Shown piece by piece: positions 12,901-24,316 of a DNA stretch of 64,000 nucleotides. The stretch's first letter is position 1, and each line of letters begins with the position of its first letter. The notes under the pieces were generated by a model. It had not been told where the DNA came from, searched no databases, and worked only from the letters and a program-made list of their open reading frames with translations. Source of the stretch: Mesotaenium endlicherianum (lineage: Eukaryota > Streptophyta > Zygnematophyceae > Zygnematales > Mesotaeniaceae); the NCBI GenBank assembly GCA_009602735.1, contig WELA01012833.1:374242-438241 (forward strand), in the 5' to 3' direction. The position numbers and the translations under genes were made by a program.

Positions 12901-13560
12901 CTCAAGACTCTCCTCACAAACGTTTCACATTCATAAGCTCACCCATTCTTATCTTTTGCACACGGTGAATGTCATCCCAACCAAATTCTTTACCTGAGGT
13001 GAAAATGAGAAATATGACTGAAGCACATGATGCATCACACATTTCCATCACATTACTCAAGATGGCTGGATGTCAAGTAAAGCACAACCAGTACCCTTGC
13101 TGTATGATCAAACAAGCAAGTTGTTGATAAGGTCACCAAAGAGCTGATGTGGCCATCACAATCATGCAGTGAGAGAGCACCACCTTCAAGTGCAAAAACA
13201 ATAAGGGCAAAGAGAAAACAATAAGGACAAAGCACGCCAAAATGAAGACACTACATAAGCCAGTTGCAAGCATCGGAAAGATGCATCAATTGTGTTGCTC
13301 TCCATAGCAAACGGTGCGTCACATCAACCTAAGCATCGCAAACTCCACAACTCGCAGACACTGCATGCAACATTAAGAGGCCTCATATTGGTCACATCTG
13401 TGGCACAGTTAGCAGTCTTAACCATACAAAGATATGTATGACCATCACTAGTATTGCCGATCGAGTACTTACGGTCAGCTCCTTGTATCTTCACACCGGC
13501 AACGGAACTTACACCAGCACAAATGACGCACACCACGATCAGCAATAGAAACGGCCCCAT
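17..13560 (-). CDS. Secreted LRR-EGF-papain (C1A) peptidase, copy A, 3' part beyond window
   Basis: I assembled this multi-exon gene by eye. Exons: 13473-13560 (signal peptide), 12417-12540 (LRR N-cap), then 72-nt LRR exons at 12000-12071, 11461-11532, 10762-10833, 10441-10512, 9599-9670, 8513-8584, 7362-7433, 6717-6788, 6434-6505, 6114-6185, 5257-5328, 4346-4417, 3285-3356 and 2540-2611, then 1411-1664 (last half LRR plus EGF-like), 713-931 and 17-267 (C1A peptidase). All LRR exons are phase 2-2 with GT-AG borders, and the acceptor of the EGF exon takes the same phase. It is paralogous to the gene at 43794-58587, so the missing 3' end probably encodes the rest of the peptidase plus EGF and LysM modules. 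Two oddities weaken it: the splice donor after 1411 reads AT instead of GT, and a decayed LRR exon lies at 7202-7275. It may therefore be a recent pseudogene. Organelle targeting is unlikely given the signal peptide. Confidence 0.7.
1411..1664 (-). other. EGF-like exon of copy A with half LRR; splice donor altered
   Basis: The exon opens in phase 2 with VLENNYFTGSVC, the last half LRR, and continues into a cysteine-rich EGF-like module: SGKCAKSQRS, VCAAFCGATSAQGPCGGHG, CFLSGTQPTCDC, GVASCTR. The homologous exon of copy B (51460-51713) has exactly the same length, 254 nt. In B the donor reads CTCAG|GTGCA, but here the same place reads CTCAG|ATGCC. I see no nearby replacement donor that keeps phase 1. 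Confidence 0.7.
2540..6788 (-). other. LRR unit 2 of copy A (duplicate of unit 1) plus terminal LRR exon
   Basis: Six LRR exons repeat the order and sequence of unit 1: 6717-6788 (DLSLNKLSGGIPNCLGDL, identical core), 6434-6505 (QLSGNTFSGPLPLDLCRL), 6114-6185 (DLGLNYLSGGIPSCFGAL), 5257-5328 (YLHKNSLRGPLPTNLCRL), 4346-4417 (DLSSNDFSGGIPGCLGGL) and 3285-3356 (DVGSNSLSGSLPTELCAL). They are followed by 2540-2611 (FADSNQLTGSIPSCLLAL), which is not in unit 1. Flanking intron sequence also matches unit 1 over long stretches, for example 4990-5760 against 9330-10120. The reading frame is intact in all seven exons. Confidence 0.75.
7202..7275 (-). pseudogene. Relic of the first-LRR exon inside the duplicated LRR array
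   Basis: This 74-nt stretch matches the first-LRR exon at 12000-12071 (both contain the run encoding LAPAICSL), including a GTAAGC donor. It has one base fewer in the G-rich middle and three more at the acceptor side. Read in the array's phase it reaches TGA near the end. The acceptor side coincides with the tandem-duplication breakpoint. Because neighbouring LRR exons are all phase 2-2, skipping this exon leaves the frame intact, which would make its decay tolerable. Confidence 0.6.
7362..12071 (-). other. LRR unit 1 of copy A (seven 72-nt LRR exons)
   Basis: Seven LRR exons in N-to-C order. 12000-12071 is a divergent first repeat (SVGNKTLGGTLAPAICSL). 11461-11532 has core DLSLNKLSGGIPNCLGDL. 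10762-10833 has QLSGNNFSGPLPTGLCRL. 10441-10512 has DLGLNYLSGGISSCFGAL. 9599-9670 has YLYKNSLGGPLPTDLCHL. 8513-8584 has DLSSNQFSRGIPGCLGGL. 7362-7433 has YVGSNSLSGSLPTELCAL. Each is one plant-type 24-residue repeat (LxxNxLSGxIPxxLxxL). Every exon begins with one base completing a codon and ends with the first two bases of a Leu, Met or similar codon (phase 2-2). Two alternating subtypes are visible: IPxC-type and PLPTxLC-type. Confidence 0.75.
12417..13560 (-). other. Signal-peptide exon and LRR N-terminal cap exon of copy A
   Basis: Exon 1 (13473-13560) starts at the ATG complementing 13558-13560. It encodes 29 residues plus one base: MGPFLLLIVVCVICAGVSSV, then AGVKIQGAD, a clear hydrophobic secretion signal. 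The donor is GTAAGT. Exon 2 (12417-12540, 124 nt, phase 1 to 2) encodes the LRRNT_2 pattern seen at the start of plant LRR proteins: TALLVLRKGF, then SWDG, two Cys (LECND and GIQCTT) and GHVSSL. Exon 2 of copy B has the same length, phase and residue pattern. Confidence 0.75.
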
Positions 13561-14764
13561 CAAGCAAACCGAGCACCGGCTCGCAAGCTTAATATGTCCA
13601 CAACGAGCACATTATATCATTGTGTTGCGCAGTCAAATTTCGGTAATGGACAGTAATTTTCCCGGCCCTCCATCTGTATACCACCTCAAAGTAAGCAACT
13701 TTCCCTTTCAAGCATCGGCGTAAAACGTTGGCCTGCAGATAGCAAGGTGAATAAGCACTATCCTAGTTCTGTACTCTTCCATGATTGACAATGCCGATAG
13801 TCAATCCTTACTGTCACAAAGTCAAACCGTCTCCTGTATATGAGAATAATAAGATACGCATGCTTCGGCCCTCGGGTGTGTGCTCCTACTGTTAGTCTGT
13901 ACTTTTGGCGTTAATTGTCCTGCCTATGCGCGTCGGACCCAGTCGCGACACTGTTTGCGCGTTCAGCTCTACGGTCACAGGCGTACGTATACATTTGGTT
14001 GACCAGATTGTATACTTTTGGTTGACCAGATGAGTTGAAAGCCATCACGTCTAACCACGTCTAACCCCTTACATGCCAGAGCTGGCCATACTTGCCCATA
14101 CTAGCCCCATATTATCCAATATTATCCATTACAATCTTACACCTACTCCGTACAACCCTTTGTTTTCGGCCATGCTGCGTGCATCCATTATCGTCCTTCT
14201 CGAAGCACTGTCGCGACTGCTATCTACTTGACGGTGCCGCACGCGCAGCGCAAGTCACGGCCGCCCAGGTACGGAAAGTCAGCGTTGACTCACCGACCAA
14301 AGGACTGAGTTATCTCAGTCAGCGATTTTGTCAAAGCCGTTATCACTGTCAAAGTGGTCACGACACGTCAAACCCCACACCCAGGGATGGATGGGGATTT
14401 GGACGGAGTAGTCAGCCGAAAGGCTAGGGGCCTGGAACCAGCAATGAGCCAGCCCAACAAGTGCCAAGTAAGGTACTGATCAATCGGCTATCTGAGCCAA
14501 GTACAGCAGGGATGTTGCAGAGGCGTTGTGTGCCACCTCGGCCAAGACCCTCGAGTGACTAGCCACGGCTTGAGCGTTCATCTCAAACGCTGCCAGCCGC
14601 CAGCCACATAGGCGTGATTGCCAGCTGAAAGGCTAAGCAGTCACGCGCGACAGTCACAAAACGTGCATGCATGCTGAGTGACAACTTCTAGCTGTTTGAG
14701 GGCTGCTAGGTAAGGACGGCATGCAAGCTAGGCGTTGTGACTGAGCACTGGCATTCTCGAGAGA
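13561..14764. other. Intergenic 5' flank of copy A; short tandem repeat, no gene seen
   Basis: I see no coding region here. It should contain the promoter of copy A, but no core promoter motif can be assigned with confidence. A 23-bp unit is repeated in tandem at 13987-14009 and 14010-14032 (core TTTGGTTGACCAGAT), with two mismatches. Confidence 0.4.
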
Positions 14765-15911
14765 TGTCGTGCGATAGGAGGTCGGGTGCGTATCAACGAC
14801 ACAAGCAATGCATAATATGCAAGCAGGCTTTGCTGCAATGAAGTCCATAATACATGTGGCTTTATAGCCAAACTATAGTCAAGCGTCAAATGCTTTAATT
14901 AAGAGTGTGTACTCTCCAGAGTGAGCACCTCAAGACTGTAATCTGGTAGGAAAACAATTAATGAAGTCTGGCCCAAAAGATCACTGGAAGCACATCATGA
15001 TCTTCAAGAGAAGTCCTATGGCAAGGGGGTATAAGCTGTGACTTTGCTCACCACTTGTGAAGTTCTTCTAGTGACTGGAAGCCAGCAAGGCTTGCTCTTC
15101 ACAAGAGAGAGACTAAGTGGTCCTGAAAACACAAGAGATAAAAGTGTAAGCTTTACTGATAATCTCTGTGACTTACAACTTGCATAATGGGACTTCTAAA
15201 TAGATGTTCCTCTAGGGACATCTCTAGCACTTATACTCCTGAAAACCCGGCGTCGTATGCGGCGGATCCAATGCATGTAGTCACTCTAGGAGGCTCTCCT
15301 ATGTCCACTAATGTGTACAAGGCATGTACTAGCACTCCTATAGGCTAAGCATAACTCAAACCAATCAAAGCAAAGCACGTAGAATATGCTAAGTGTCTCT
15401 CATTGGTGGAGCTTACCTTGGGTAGTTCTACCTAGATAGCGCCTCAAAAGTGAATCTGAAACTTGAGGAAGCTTCCTCTAGGAGTAGGTGATGCAGTCAC
15501 CAAGTTATAGCCTCAATGATGCACTTATACTATGGAAATGCAAGACTTATGTAGTCTAAAGGGCTCGCGGATTTGTGCGCACAAAGCTAGGGGTCCTTGG
15601 GGTCACGAATAGTCAACATTGTCACCTTTGGGTGCATTGAGTCACAAGTTGGCCATTTGGTGTGATTCCGCAAGGTGCCGAAAGGAGTGCGGACTAGATC
15701 GCGTCTATCTCGCTCGATAATTTGCCAAATGACGTGAAACCGGTGCCATTCGGAAGATGCTTCGACGCGCTACACTTTGGTGACTCGGAGATCTAGAGAA
15801 GGTCAACATATGGATGCGTAAAGTCAATGCAAAGTTGGTCTTCCTAGGTTGGTGGTTCACACACGTAGAACTTGGTTTTGTACGTCAACCTCGACTTAAT
15901 AAATCATGACA
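14765..15911 (-). mobile_element. Solo LTR (family 1), 1147 bp
   Basis: The sequence starts TGTCGTGCGATAGG and ends AATAAATCATGACA, flanked on both sides by the 4-bp direct repeat GAGA. It is the reverse complement of 40494-41641 over its whole length. TG...CA ends, about 1.15 kb length and a short target duplication make it an LTR left after recombination. Strand is given relative to the copy at 40494, taken as plus; the true transcription direction is unknown. Confidence 0.65.
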
Positions 15912-16615
15912 GAGAGGATAATGTGTGGTGCTTGCGAAAACCACGAATCCTGCCTGAAGTTGCCTCATTCTTGCTCGCACTATTGTCAAGGAAGCTGAAG
16001 GAGCACACGTACAGAAGGAAAGGAAAAGAAGGAGCGCTAAAAAGAAGGAGTTCCCAAGGCCACAGAAGATCCGAGACGCCACGCTTCTGTCGACGCTCAA
16101 AGATTTCTTCTCAGTGTATTATTGAAAGGTTACACCTCAGGAGTTTCCAAGAGGGGATCTCGCTCGTAGAAAGTAGAGAGCTGCAGAATAGAATCTGTCA
16201 GGAGATTAACACAGATTCGGGTCAAACACCACAAGCGTGCGAAAGTCATCTAAAGTTCTCAGAAGTCTCAATTGTCGAATTGTTGATAGCAAGAGTAGTA
16301 TTAACAAGTAAAGCTCTCAGTGAAGACCTGAGTGAGCCCAGCCAAGCAGTGAAGAGCTGTTGAGGCGCGGTGTTGAGCGAAGAGCTTAGACCAGGCCAGA
16401 ATAGATGTGCAGTTTCAGAGTTTGTAAGCTGTGACTTTGTGAAAGTTAAGCGAAAGCCTTGAAGGGCGAGTTTTACTGAATCTGGCATTGCCTATTAAGC
16501 TGCTTAGACGTGATTTCTGCATACTACAAACTTGTTCATTCTGTAAACCCTCAACTTGGGCAAAAGCCTGTGTGGAAGTAAGACGCTTCTATCCTACTTC
16601 TGAGAACTTGGTTGA
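15912..16615 (+). other. Probable 5' untranslated/leader region of the DNMT retrotransposon
   Basis: There is no convincing open frame. The region lies between the solo LTR and the gag frame at 16616. I could not identify a primer binding site or the 5' LTR of the gag-pol element, so the element's left end is undefined. Confidence 0.3.
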
Positions 16616-18025
16616 TTGGTTCAGGTGAACAAGAATTCCCGAGCCAATTGGGGATTGAGGCCTGTGAAGGCTGCCGGTGTTCAACTTGACAGGGGACTCA
16701 AAGAAATTCAATTATATATGCAATTGAGGAGTGGAAGACTCTACCACCCTGTGGAGCCTGCAGAAGGTTCTGACTCTAGCCAGAGTCTACGAGGAAGTGA
16801 GACGTCTGAGCATACTGACAACCGGTGGAGTGAGCAACCGTTTAGAGACAAGTCTCGCCATATCTGCGCAAGCGGTGAGAACGCGGATAACACACAAGCC
16901 TTTGCACCTGATTCGGGCAGAGAGCAAGACGTGTGGGGTAGAGTCAGTGAGTCCTGGTCACTGTTCGAAATGGCCGGTGATGATCGGGATGAAAGTCCTA
17001 AGTTCAAGCTGTCTGCAAAATATTTTAGCGGACGAACCAGTGGAAACGGTCTCACTTTCGAAGAGTTTGATGAGATCTATTGGGCAGAATTCTTTGAGAA
17101 GATTCGGAAGGATTCTTCTTATACGCAATCTGTCGCATTTATAGGCTTGGTTCAGTACTTGGATAAGGATGCCTTGTTGCTGTATTGCCAATTCCGGAAG
17201 GATGAGGATCTCACCCAAGAATGGGCATTTGGAGAGCAAAATAGAACTAGGGATTTGAAAATCCAAGAAGAGGCTGCGAAAGCCCGAACGTCTGCTTTAT
17301 CTTCAGAAAGAGCAGTGCCAACTGCCCCTGTTGAGAGCGTAGACTTAGCTACACTAACACAAGAATTAACAGAGGCCATGAGGCAACTCACCGAGGGCCA
17401 GCAAAGGGCTGCTACTCAGAATGATGATGCCGGCTCTGTCGCAGAGTTGCGAAAGGTGTGTGCAGAACTGTCTGAAAAGATTGCTAATACTCAGGAACGA
17501 GTAACGCGCACAACTGCACATTTTGATGGTCAGCAAGGCAATAGCGCCACGACAGAGGCAAGCCATGCGCAAGCCTTGGCTAGCTGTCGTAAGGATATGG
17601 AGGCTGGGGATGACCAGCTAGACTCCGAGCATTGCCTGCGTCATTTCTTTAAGTTGCTTGAAGCATGATTCCCAGAGGATCGCAGTCTTAAGGTGCACCG
17701 TTATGTGCATTTTCTTCGTCAGAAGAACAAGATAGTCATGGAGGATAAATCCAGATTGGTAGACCTCGCCAAAAAGGCAAAAATCTACAAGCCCAGAATA
17801 GGGGCTGACAAATTTATGTTGTGCTTGGGCAAGGAAACAGATCGTAAAGTCAAGCCACACCTGTCCGCGAAGCACGGGATAGATTGGGACATTGACGAGG
17901 CGGCTGAAATAGCACGCAATGTCGAAGAAGGTAAAGTGTGGTATAAGGAGGCTTCTAGGACGCTTATGGCTCCTAAGAGGAGGGAGGAATCCTCTCCGCG
18001 TAAGGCCAACAGCTCTAATTTTTAG
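16616..18025 (+). pseudogene. gag-like capsid region of the DNMT retrotransposon
   Basis: One frame runs from 16616 to a TAG at 18023 with a single internal TGA at 17666. It contains KYFSGRTSGNGLTFEEF, a helical segment rich in Glu/Gln (about residues 200-330), and after the TGA a stretch with VHFLRQKN, GADKFMLCLGKETDRKVKPH and GIDWDIDEAAE, typical in style of plant Ty3/gypsy capsid proteins. The downstream zinc-knuckle frame is shifted, so either a frameshift mutation or a lost programmed frameshift lies near 18020-18031. The start at 16616 is uncertain. Confidence 0.55.
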
Positions 18026-18030
18026 TTTAA

Positions 18031-20219
18031 GAAGAAGAGCGAGCTTTAATTAAACTTGCTAAGCACGCCAACACTGTTGAAACAGCAAAGGGCTGTAAAT
18101 CAGGACATCAGAAGAGAGATTGTCCGTACCCGGATGCTAAGCAACTATCTGCTAGCAAGGCGCAGATATGCGCACATTGCAACAAGAAGGAACACTCAAA
18201 AGATGAGTGCTGGTCTAAAAACCCAATTCTAAAGCCGCCATGGGCAAATGCAGCCATGAAAGAGGCAGACAAGGAGAAAAAGAAAGAAAAGGGTGGCTCT
18301 GGTAACCGCAAGGGTAACCAGAAGTATGACACTATGAGTGCAGAAATCGCTGAGTTGAAAGCTCAATTTGCGAAACTAAATGCGCCTAATGTCTACTATG
18401 ATGCAAATGTTGCAGAAAAGACCGTCTGCAAAGGCGAGAAACTGATGCCTGAAAAGGCGGTGGGTGCAACGACTGCCGAGCGAGTAGACCACGACTGTTT
18501 GGTGCCAAGGAATGCTGGGAAGCTTCCTCAGACTTTCCAGATCACTCTGGATGAAAATGAGATCTCGCAGCTGCGACAAGCCAGGCCTAGGACGCGTAAG
18601 ACATTTATCTTTTTGCTGGAGAAGTTGAAGGTCCTGGTGGAACACCGGATCCAGCATGCTCCTTTGCTTTCTCTCGCTGATTTGCATATCACCTACCCGT
18701 TCACGGTTGAAGAAGCCGGACATCAGCTGGATATAGCTGAGGAGGGTGCGAATAGCGCCTCATTGCCTACCAATTTCAGCACCGTGAGAGTGCAGAATAG
18801 GGATGGTGCACTAATATTCAACACCTCGGCAGCCTCCAACATTCTATTGGATACGGGCGCACAGCCTGTCATCCTGGGAAAGCGAGCTGTGAAAGCTCTA
18901 GAATTGACAGCAAAGGAACTGCATGAGAGTCCTTTCCATTTGAGAATTGCCTCAGGGCAAGTCTCAAAGTCTTGTGGGATTACCCGCAACCTTGTGGAAA
19001 TCACAATAAATATAGGGAAACCTGAAGAGGCGTCACTACTCATGGAGTGCACAGTGACGGAGGCAGTGAACTATGGTGTTCTCTTGGGAACAGAATTACT
19101 GATTCCCTTGGGTATGGTCATTGATCTACGAAAGCGGAGGGTGACTTACCAGTCAACAGATCAGCAGCCGGCAGGAGAAATTCCTGTGAAGATGGTTTGC
19201 ACAAGAGAAGCAAACTACGGGCTGCTAGACTGTTGCGTTCACGACAGGTACCCGGAATCCTACGACAACATCATGAAGCGCAAAGAGGAAAGCTATACGA
19301 GCATCAACATGCCAACACCCTTGGTATGGCAACCTTGGATTATGGAGGAACTGGAAACTGTGAGTAACAGGGACCGCGGCCCGCAAGAGCTGCTGTCGGT
19401 ACCCTACCCAGTATCCTCTGCTGCAAACTCGATGCTTGGAGTTGAGCCGCCGCCGCAAGGCATTGTCAGGATGGGAGATCCTTTTTGTAAAAAGGGAGTA
19501 GTGGTGTTGGAATTGTTCGCCGAACTTGGGTTTGGGATCATAGCATTGATCCAGCAAGGGATACAGGTGGCCAAAGTCCTGTATGTGGACAATGATAACC
19601 ACGCTTTTTTAGCATTCAGAGAAGTCATGAGTCAGATGCAGCAAATGCATCACTTTAAGTGGTTGGTGCCCGCATACACCAATGTCGAGTGCATCGCTGG
19701 AGGCAACATTATTAATGTGAAGCCTGAAGACCTGTATGGCTACAGGATTGACTGGATCTTTGCTGGATTCCCTTGTCAACCGTTTTCTCAAGCTGGGAAC
19801 AAGAGGGGATTCAATGATCCACGAGCACAACACTGGGGATGGATGGTGAAAATCAACAGCATGCTGCGGGAACGTCAGCGTTATCACCCACCAGTGTTGG
19901 TGATTGAGAACGTGCATCCAGGAATGGATTACAAGCTGATGAAGCCGGGAGAGCCATGGCTGGTTTTTGACTCCACCTTGGGTCATCATGTGCTAATCAA
20001 CGACGCCAAGCACGAAGGATTATCCCATAGGGCCAGAACATTTTGGACCAACGGCATGTGTATTGAGGTCCTGAGAGAGATAGTGGACCTTACACGGCGA
20101 TCACCGACGGCATTGACAGTAAAAGAGTCGCTAGCAGTACGTACCAAGCAAGTGATCAGGAGGGATTCCTATCCACAGTGCGTCATCAACAAACCAAGTC
20201 AGCCAAGGGTGGGTGGTAC
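18031..20219 (+). CDS. CCHC knuckle - aspartic protease - DNA cytosine-5 methyltransferase (N-terminal part)
   Basis: The open frame runs from 18031 into the hAT insertion at 20220; ATG at 18256 is used for numbering. A CCHC knuckle (CAHCNKKEHSKDEC) lies at 18169-18210. A second knuckle just before it lacks its first Cys. The protease active site ILLDTGAQ has Asp at residue 199. The methyltransferase follows: motif I as VVVLELFAELGFG (about residue 415), motif IV GFPCQPFSQAGNKRGF (catalytic Cys 507), motif VI VLVIENVHPG (Glu 551) and a motif VIII-like LSHRARTFWTNG (about residue 592). ENV and HRARxFW resemble DNMT3/DRM-type enzymes. Motif I reads FAELG where FAGxG is usual. Motifs IX and X lie beyond the hAT element at 27397-27866. 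As annotated it cannot make the complete enzyme unless the insertion is removed. Confidence 0.75.
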
Positions 20220-23200
20220 CAGGGTTACGCCGTTCGCTTTTTCCCGTACTGAGTTCCCTAAACTAAGCGAACTGAGTCGGTTCGCACGAACTGCACGAAC
20301 TGCACGAACTTACACATTTTTATTTTTTAATTTATCGCGGCACGTTCGGACGCCTATGTGATCGTAACGTGGAGTTTCGACGTGAAGGCGCACATTGCGC
20401 AGACATGTCAGCCCCAATATTTAAGGTACTTTCGCTAATGTCAAGCGGGAACGGTAAAAAATTTACACGTTTTGGCGAACACGTTTCGGCGAGGGGCACT
20501 AGGCCACAGCTACCTAATTCTCCTCGAATGTCAATGCTGCTTCTCTCAAACACTACAAAGCTTCAATGCCCTGCCACTTACCTCGCACTTCTTCTCATAA
20601 TTCATTTTGCACTTCCCCATCAGCTCCCTCCGCGATACATTTTATGTGAGTACTCTCTCACTCTGGCTCATTCCTCTTTGTAGATGCTACTTTGCACTCA
20701 TGACTTCTTGCAACATGTATTTTCTTTGCTTTGTCATTCAGATTCATGTCACATTTCATAGTACTAACCTATTGTGTGTTCATGTTACTCTTTTTTGGCA
20801 AGACCACTACATCGCTACAACGTTTAAGAGACCAAGTGCTCAGCTGGTTACATCAGAGATTAGCCCCTCCAAGTATCACTTGCTAAATCATTTTCATTAT
20901 AGAGTCGGAACGTGAATCTTCACATGTAATAGGTCTCCCTTTTGTCTATTCTCGCTAATGTATGCCTGTTTGATGATATCTCAGGTTGCCTCTTCCTTGT
21001 TTACATTATATGTGTTTATCTGTCACTCATATTCTAGAGATAAGTCTTAGTGTACTCATATCATAGCACGTCCATGTGGTGTTGTTTTTGTTTCTTGGCA
21101 ATGGGAGCCTTTTTCCTTGAGGAGGAGTTCCTTACTTTTTCACGAACGGCATCAGGTGGGAAAACCTGCACAATCTTTGCCACTTGTGACACTCGATCTT
21201 TTAGGACTCCTGGCTTTCTCATTTCTTAACAAGTATATTAGAAAAAAAAAAAATATCAATTGAGTTGTGAACAAGCATTGCCCAGGCGGGCATGGTGTGT
21301 TGATTTTTCTACTCAATGCCCTATGAAGGGGCTCTTCTCTTGACTCTCCTTCTGCTGCTCTATGTTTGTGATTTCCATTGAGGTGCTTTGTGTGCTTCTG
21401 TGTTGTTATGGAATGCCTATTTCGCCTGGCCTGCTCCTGCTGCTGCACGCCTATGTTTTCCTATGTATTCTCGGCCCGCCTTTTCACTCCCTCTAGATTC
21501 TCTTTTCTCTCTGGTCTAAGCTCTATATTTCCTTCTGCTCTTGTGCGCCTGTGTGCTTGGTGCTTCTCTTATGTGTTGTATGTATAAGCCTGCAGCAACA
21601 GCAAGCTTATTTAGTCTAAAAGAGCTAACTAAATCCTCTCTTGCTTGTTCAAATGTGAAGAACCGCACACAAGGTCCACAAAATCAAGTGCCTGTGTGGA
21701 GTATTTTCCGCACATTCTTCAAGAGGTGCTCAACTGCCCCTCCCCCCCTTATCCCGCTTAAACCCAGAAGTTCACATTTTGAAGTTTTTTGTTAGCTCGC
21801 AGTCAGCCTGTGCCTGTTCTCTTTTTATATATGTATTTAGTTGTAAATTTGTATGACGGATAACTTTCATATAATGTGGAAGCTTCTTTTTAGGGATAGC
21901 TGTTGTGAGCAGGTGGCTAGTTTTTTATTTTTTTGACAACAGGGAACCTGACATGACATAAATGTTTGATGTGCAGGACTGCTCAAGCTTTCTATACCTT
22001 CATCTGCCAGCCCATAGATCGAAGACAGGCTCAACCCCTCTTCAGGTGGATAAACTACTCCGATCCCCTACCCTCCTCCACTCCCTCTCCATGTACACTT
22101 CCAAAATAAATTTGTTCTCTTTGTATGCTTCGTGTCTTTGTTTTTGTCCGTGTGTCCTGATCCTAAGTTTTTGTCCTGATCCTCTATTCTTACTTCTCCC
22201 ATTCTTGCACTTCTACCTTTCTTTCATTATGTGTTATATCTTTTGTTTTGTTGTAAATGTGTGGCTGAATCTGCTGTCAGAAGTTCTTGTTGTGTTACGC
22301 CTCCAATATCAAACCTGGTGTTTATTTTTTGTCTGTCCCGCCTTCTCAATTTCTCTCTCATTCTTTTATTGCCACTTTATCTCTCTCTTTGTATGCTTTT
22401 TGGATCTAAATATTCCTCAAAATTTCATGCTTGATTGTGCTTGCTCTATCTAACTCGATTCTCTCTTGTTTGTGCATATGTGAAGAACCAGACACAAGGT
22501 GCACAAAATCAGGTGCTTGTGAGGACTATTTTCTGCACATTGTTTGTTCATCAGGTGCTCACCTACCCCACCTCTCACCCTGCTGCAACCCTCCTTGTTA
22601 TATAGTACTCTTTGTGTTGTGCCTGTAGCAGGAGGCCTATTCCTCTTTCCGTCTCTTGTTGTAAATTCTCGTGTCTTTGTAACTTGCTTCCCTATGCTTT
22701 TTCGTTTTGGTCACTTGCTCTCTTAATGGCCTATTATCTTGTCTTGGGCCTGCTGCAGCAGGCCTACTTATTTCTATTTGTTTTATCTTTTGGTCTGCTC
22801 GTGTGCTTGCTCTCTTCATGCTGTTTTTTTTTTTGGGCCCACATTGACAGCCCTATTTTATTTCCATTCATTGCTGCCTTGCCTCTTATATCTCTCTCTC
22901 TCTGTTATCTCCTCTTTTTGTCTCTCTTTGTATGTTGTATGTGTGTATGTTATGTGTGCTTGCTCTTGTAAGTGCTGTTCATCTTGCCTTGGGCATGCAG
23001 CAGCAGGCCTATGTTTTTCTAGTGTCTTATGTGTTCGACTGCTCGAGCGAAGGGGGGTGCAGGTTGGACATTGCAGCAGCAGCAGTAGCAGTACCTTCAA
23101 AATTTCAAGCTACAAGCGGGTCTTTGCAGCAGCACCAGCTTCAAGCTACCAGTTCATCAAGTATGTGCCCTTGTCAATCTCCCTTCCTCCTGTGTGATTG

Positions 23201-23439
23201 CCGCTACTATGCTCGAGAGTTAATTAGAATTTATTTACATTGTTTTCATTTTAGGTTCCTGCTCATTGTTTCTCTATGTAATTCATGCTTTGCTATTGCT
23301 TGATTCCATTTTGTTTTTTTTTTGCGTCTCTTGCTCTGGCTCTCTCCCTCTCCTCATAGGTCTCCATGTGTACCTCTGTATCTTATTGTTTTTGTACGCT
23401 TCTGTGTGACTGATCTTCTACTGCTGTCTGTCAATCTGC

Positions 23440-23440
<1 letters not shown>

Positions 23441-23518
<78 letters not shown>

Positions 23519-23529
23519 TCTCTCTCTCA
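23441..23529. repeat. (CT)n microsatellite
   Basis: Nearly pure CT dinucleotide tract with a few substitutions, inside the hAT 5' region. Confidence 0.9.
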
Positions 23530-24162
23530 TTCTGGCAAGACTGCTGCATCAGGCTTGCACTTATATCCTCTATGGCATGTTTTCTCTCTCTCATTGTTTC
23601 TCTCGCTCTTGTTCTCTTGCTCTCTCTCATTCTGTCAAGCCTATTGCAGCAGGCTTCCTCTTATGTCTTCTTTTTTTGTTTTTTATTACTTGATTTTGCT
23701 CTCTCTATTTGCTTCCCTACTTACTCTTAACTTGTTTTATTTGATAATTTGATGATGAAGGTAGCTTCGCCCGTGAGTACTAGTTGGTGACGCCAAGCCT
23801 CACGCATGACACCGTGCGCACATCAAGCCTCTAAGGCTGTCAGGTATTAAAGTCTCGCCTATTCTTCCGCCTGGCTCTCTCTGCTATCTTTTGTCGCTGC
23901 TATTTTGCTAACTCTGCTCCATGTGCTCTGCTGCTCGATTTGTTTGCCCTCTATCTGCCCCATGTCAGCTCCTGCTGCCCTCTCGTTGTTGTGCTCTCTC
24001 TTCTATTGCTTGTCTCTTGCTACTACTTTACTCTCTGCTGTCATTGCTTTGCTGCAACATATAGGTTTGTGCACTTTTGCTTCATGTTGTTCACTCTCTT
24101 TGTTCTATCAAGCCTGCAGCAGCATGCTTATTTGTACTCTGCTATTGTCTGCCCCGCCTCCT

Positions 24163-24167
<5 letters not shown>

Positions 24168-24220
<53 letters not shown>

Positions 24221-24221
24221 N

Positions 24222-24252
<31 letters not shown>
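24168..24252. repeat. (CT)n microsatellite with one unresolved base
   Basis: CT dinucleotide tract with an N at 24221, inside the hAT 5' region just before the transposase. Confidence 0.9.
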
Positions 24253-24254
<2 letters not shown>

Positions 24255-24316
24255 TAAAAAATCAACTCACTTCCTGTTTTGTGTCTTTTATGTGTTTCAG
24301 ATCTTACAAGGCCTCC

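Larger units (their letters stand above)
20310..24316 (+). other. hAT 5' region / long pyrimidine-rich leader or intron
   Basis: About 4 kb without a credible gene. It is strongly T/C-rich on the plus strand. It contains an internal repeat (about 21640-21730 resembles about 22452-22565: GAAGAACC...CACAAGGT...), the recurring CCTGCTGCAGCAGG-like motif, and two CT microsatellites. Long apparent frames here are low-complexity Leu/Ser artefacts. Confidence 0.5.

Noticed and set aside
22600-24260. Long Leu/Ser-rich frames, several resembling membrane proteins
   Set aside because: They are translations of CT-rich and (CT)n DNA with no conserved features.
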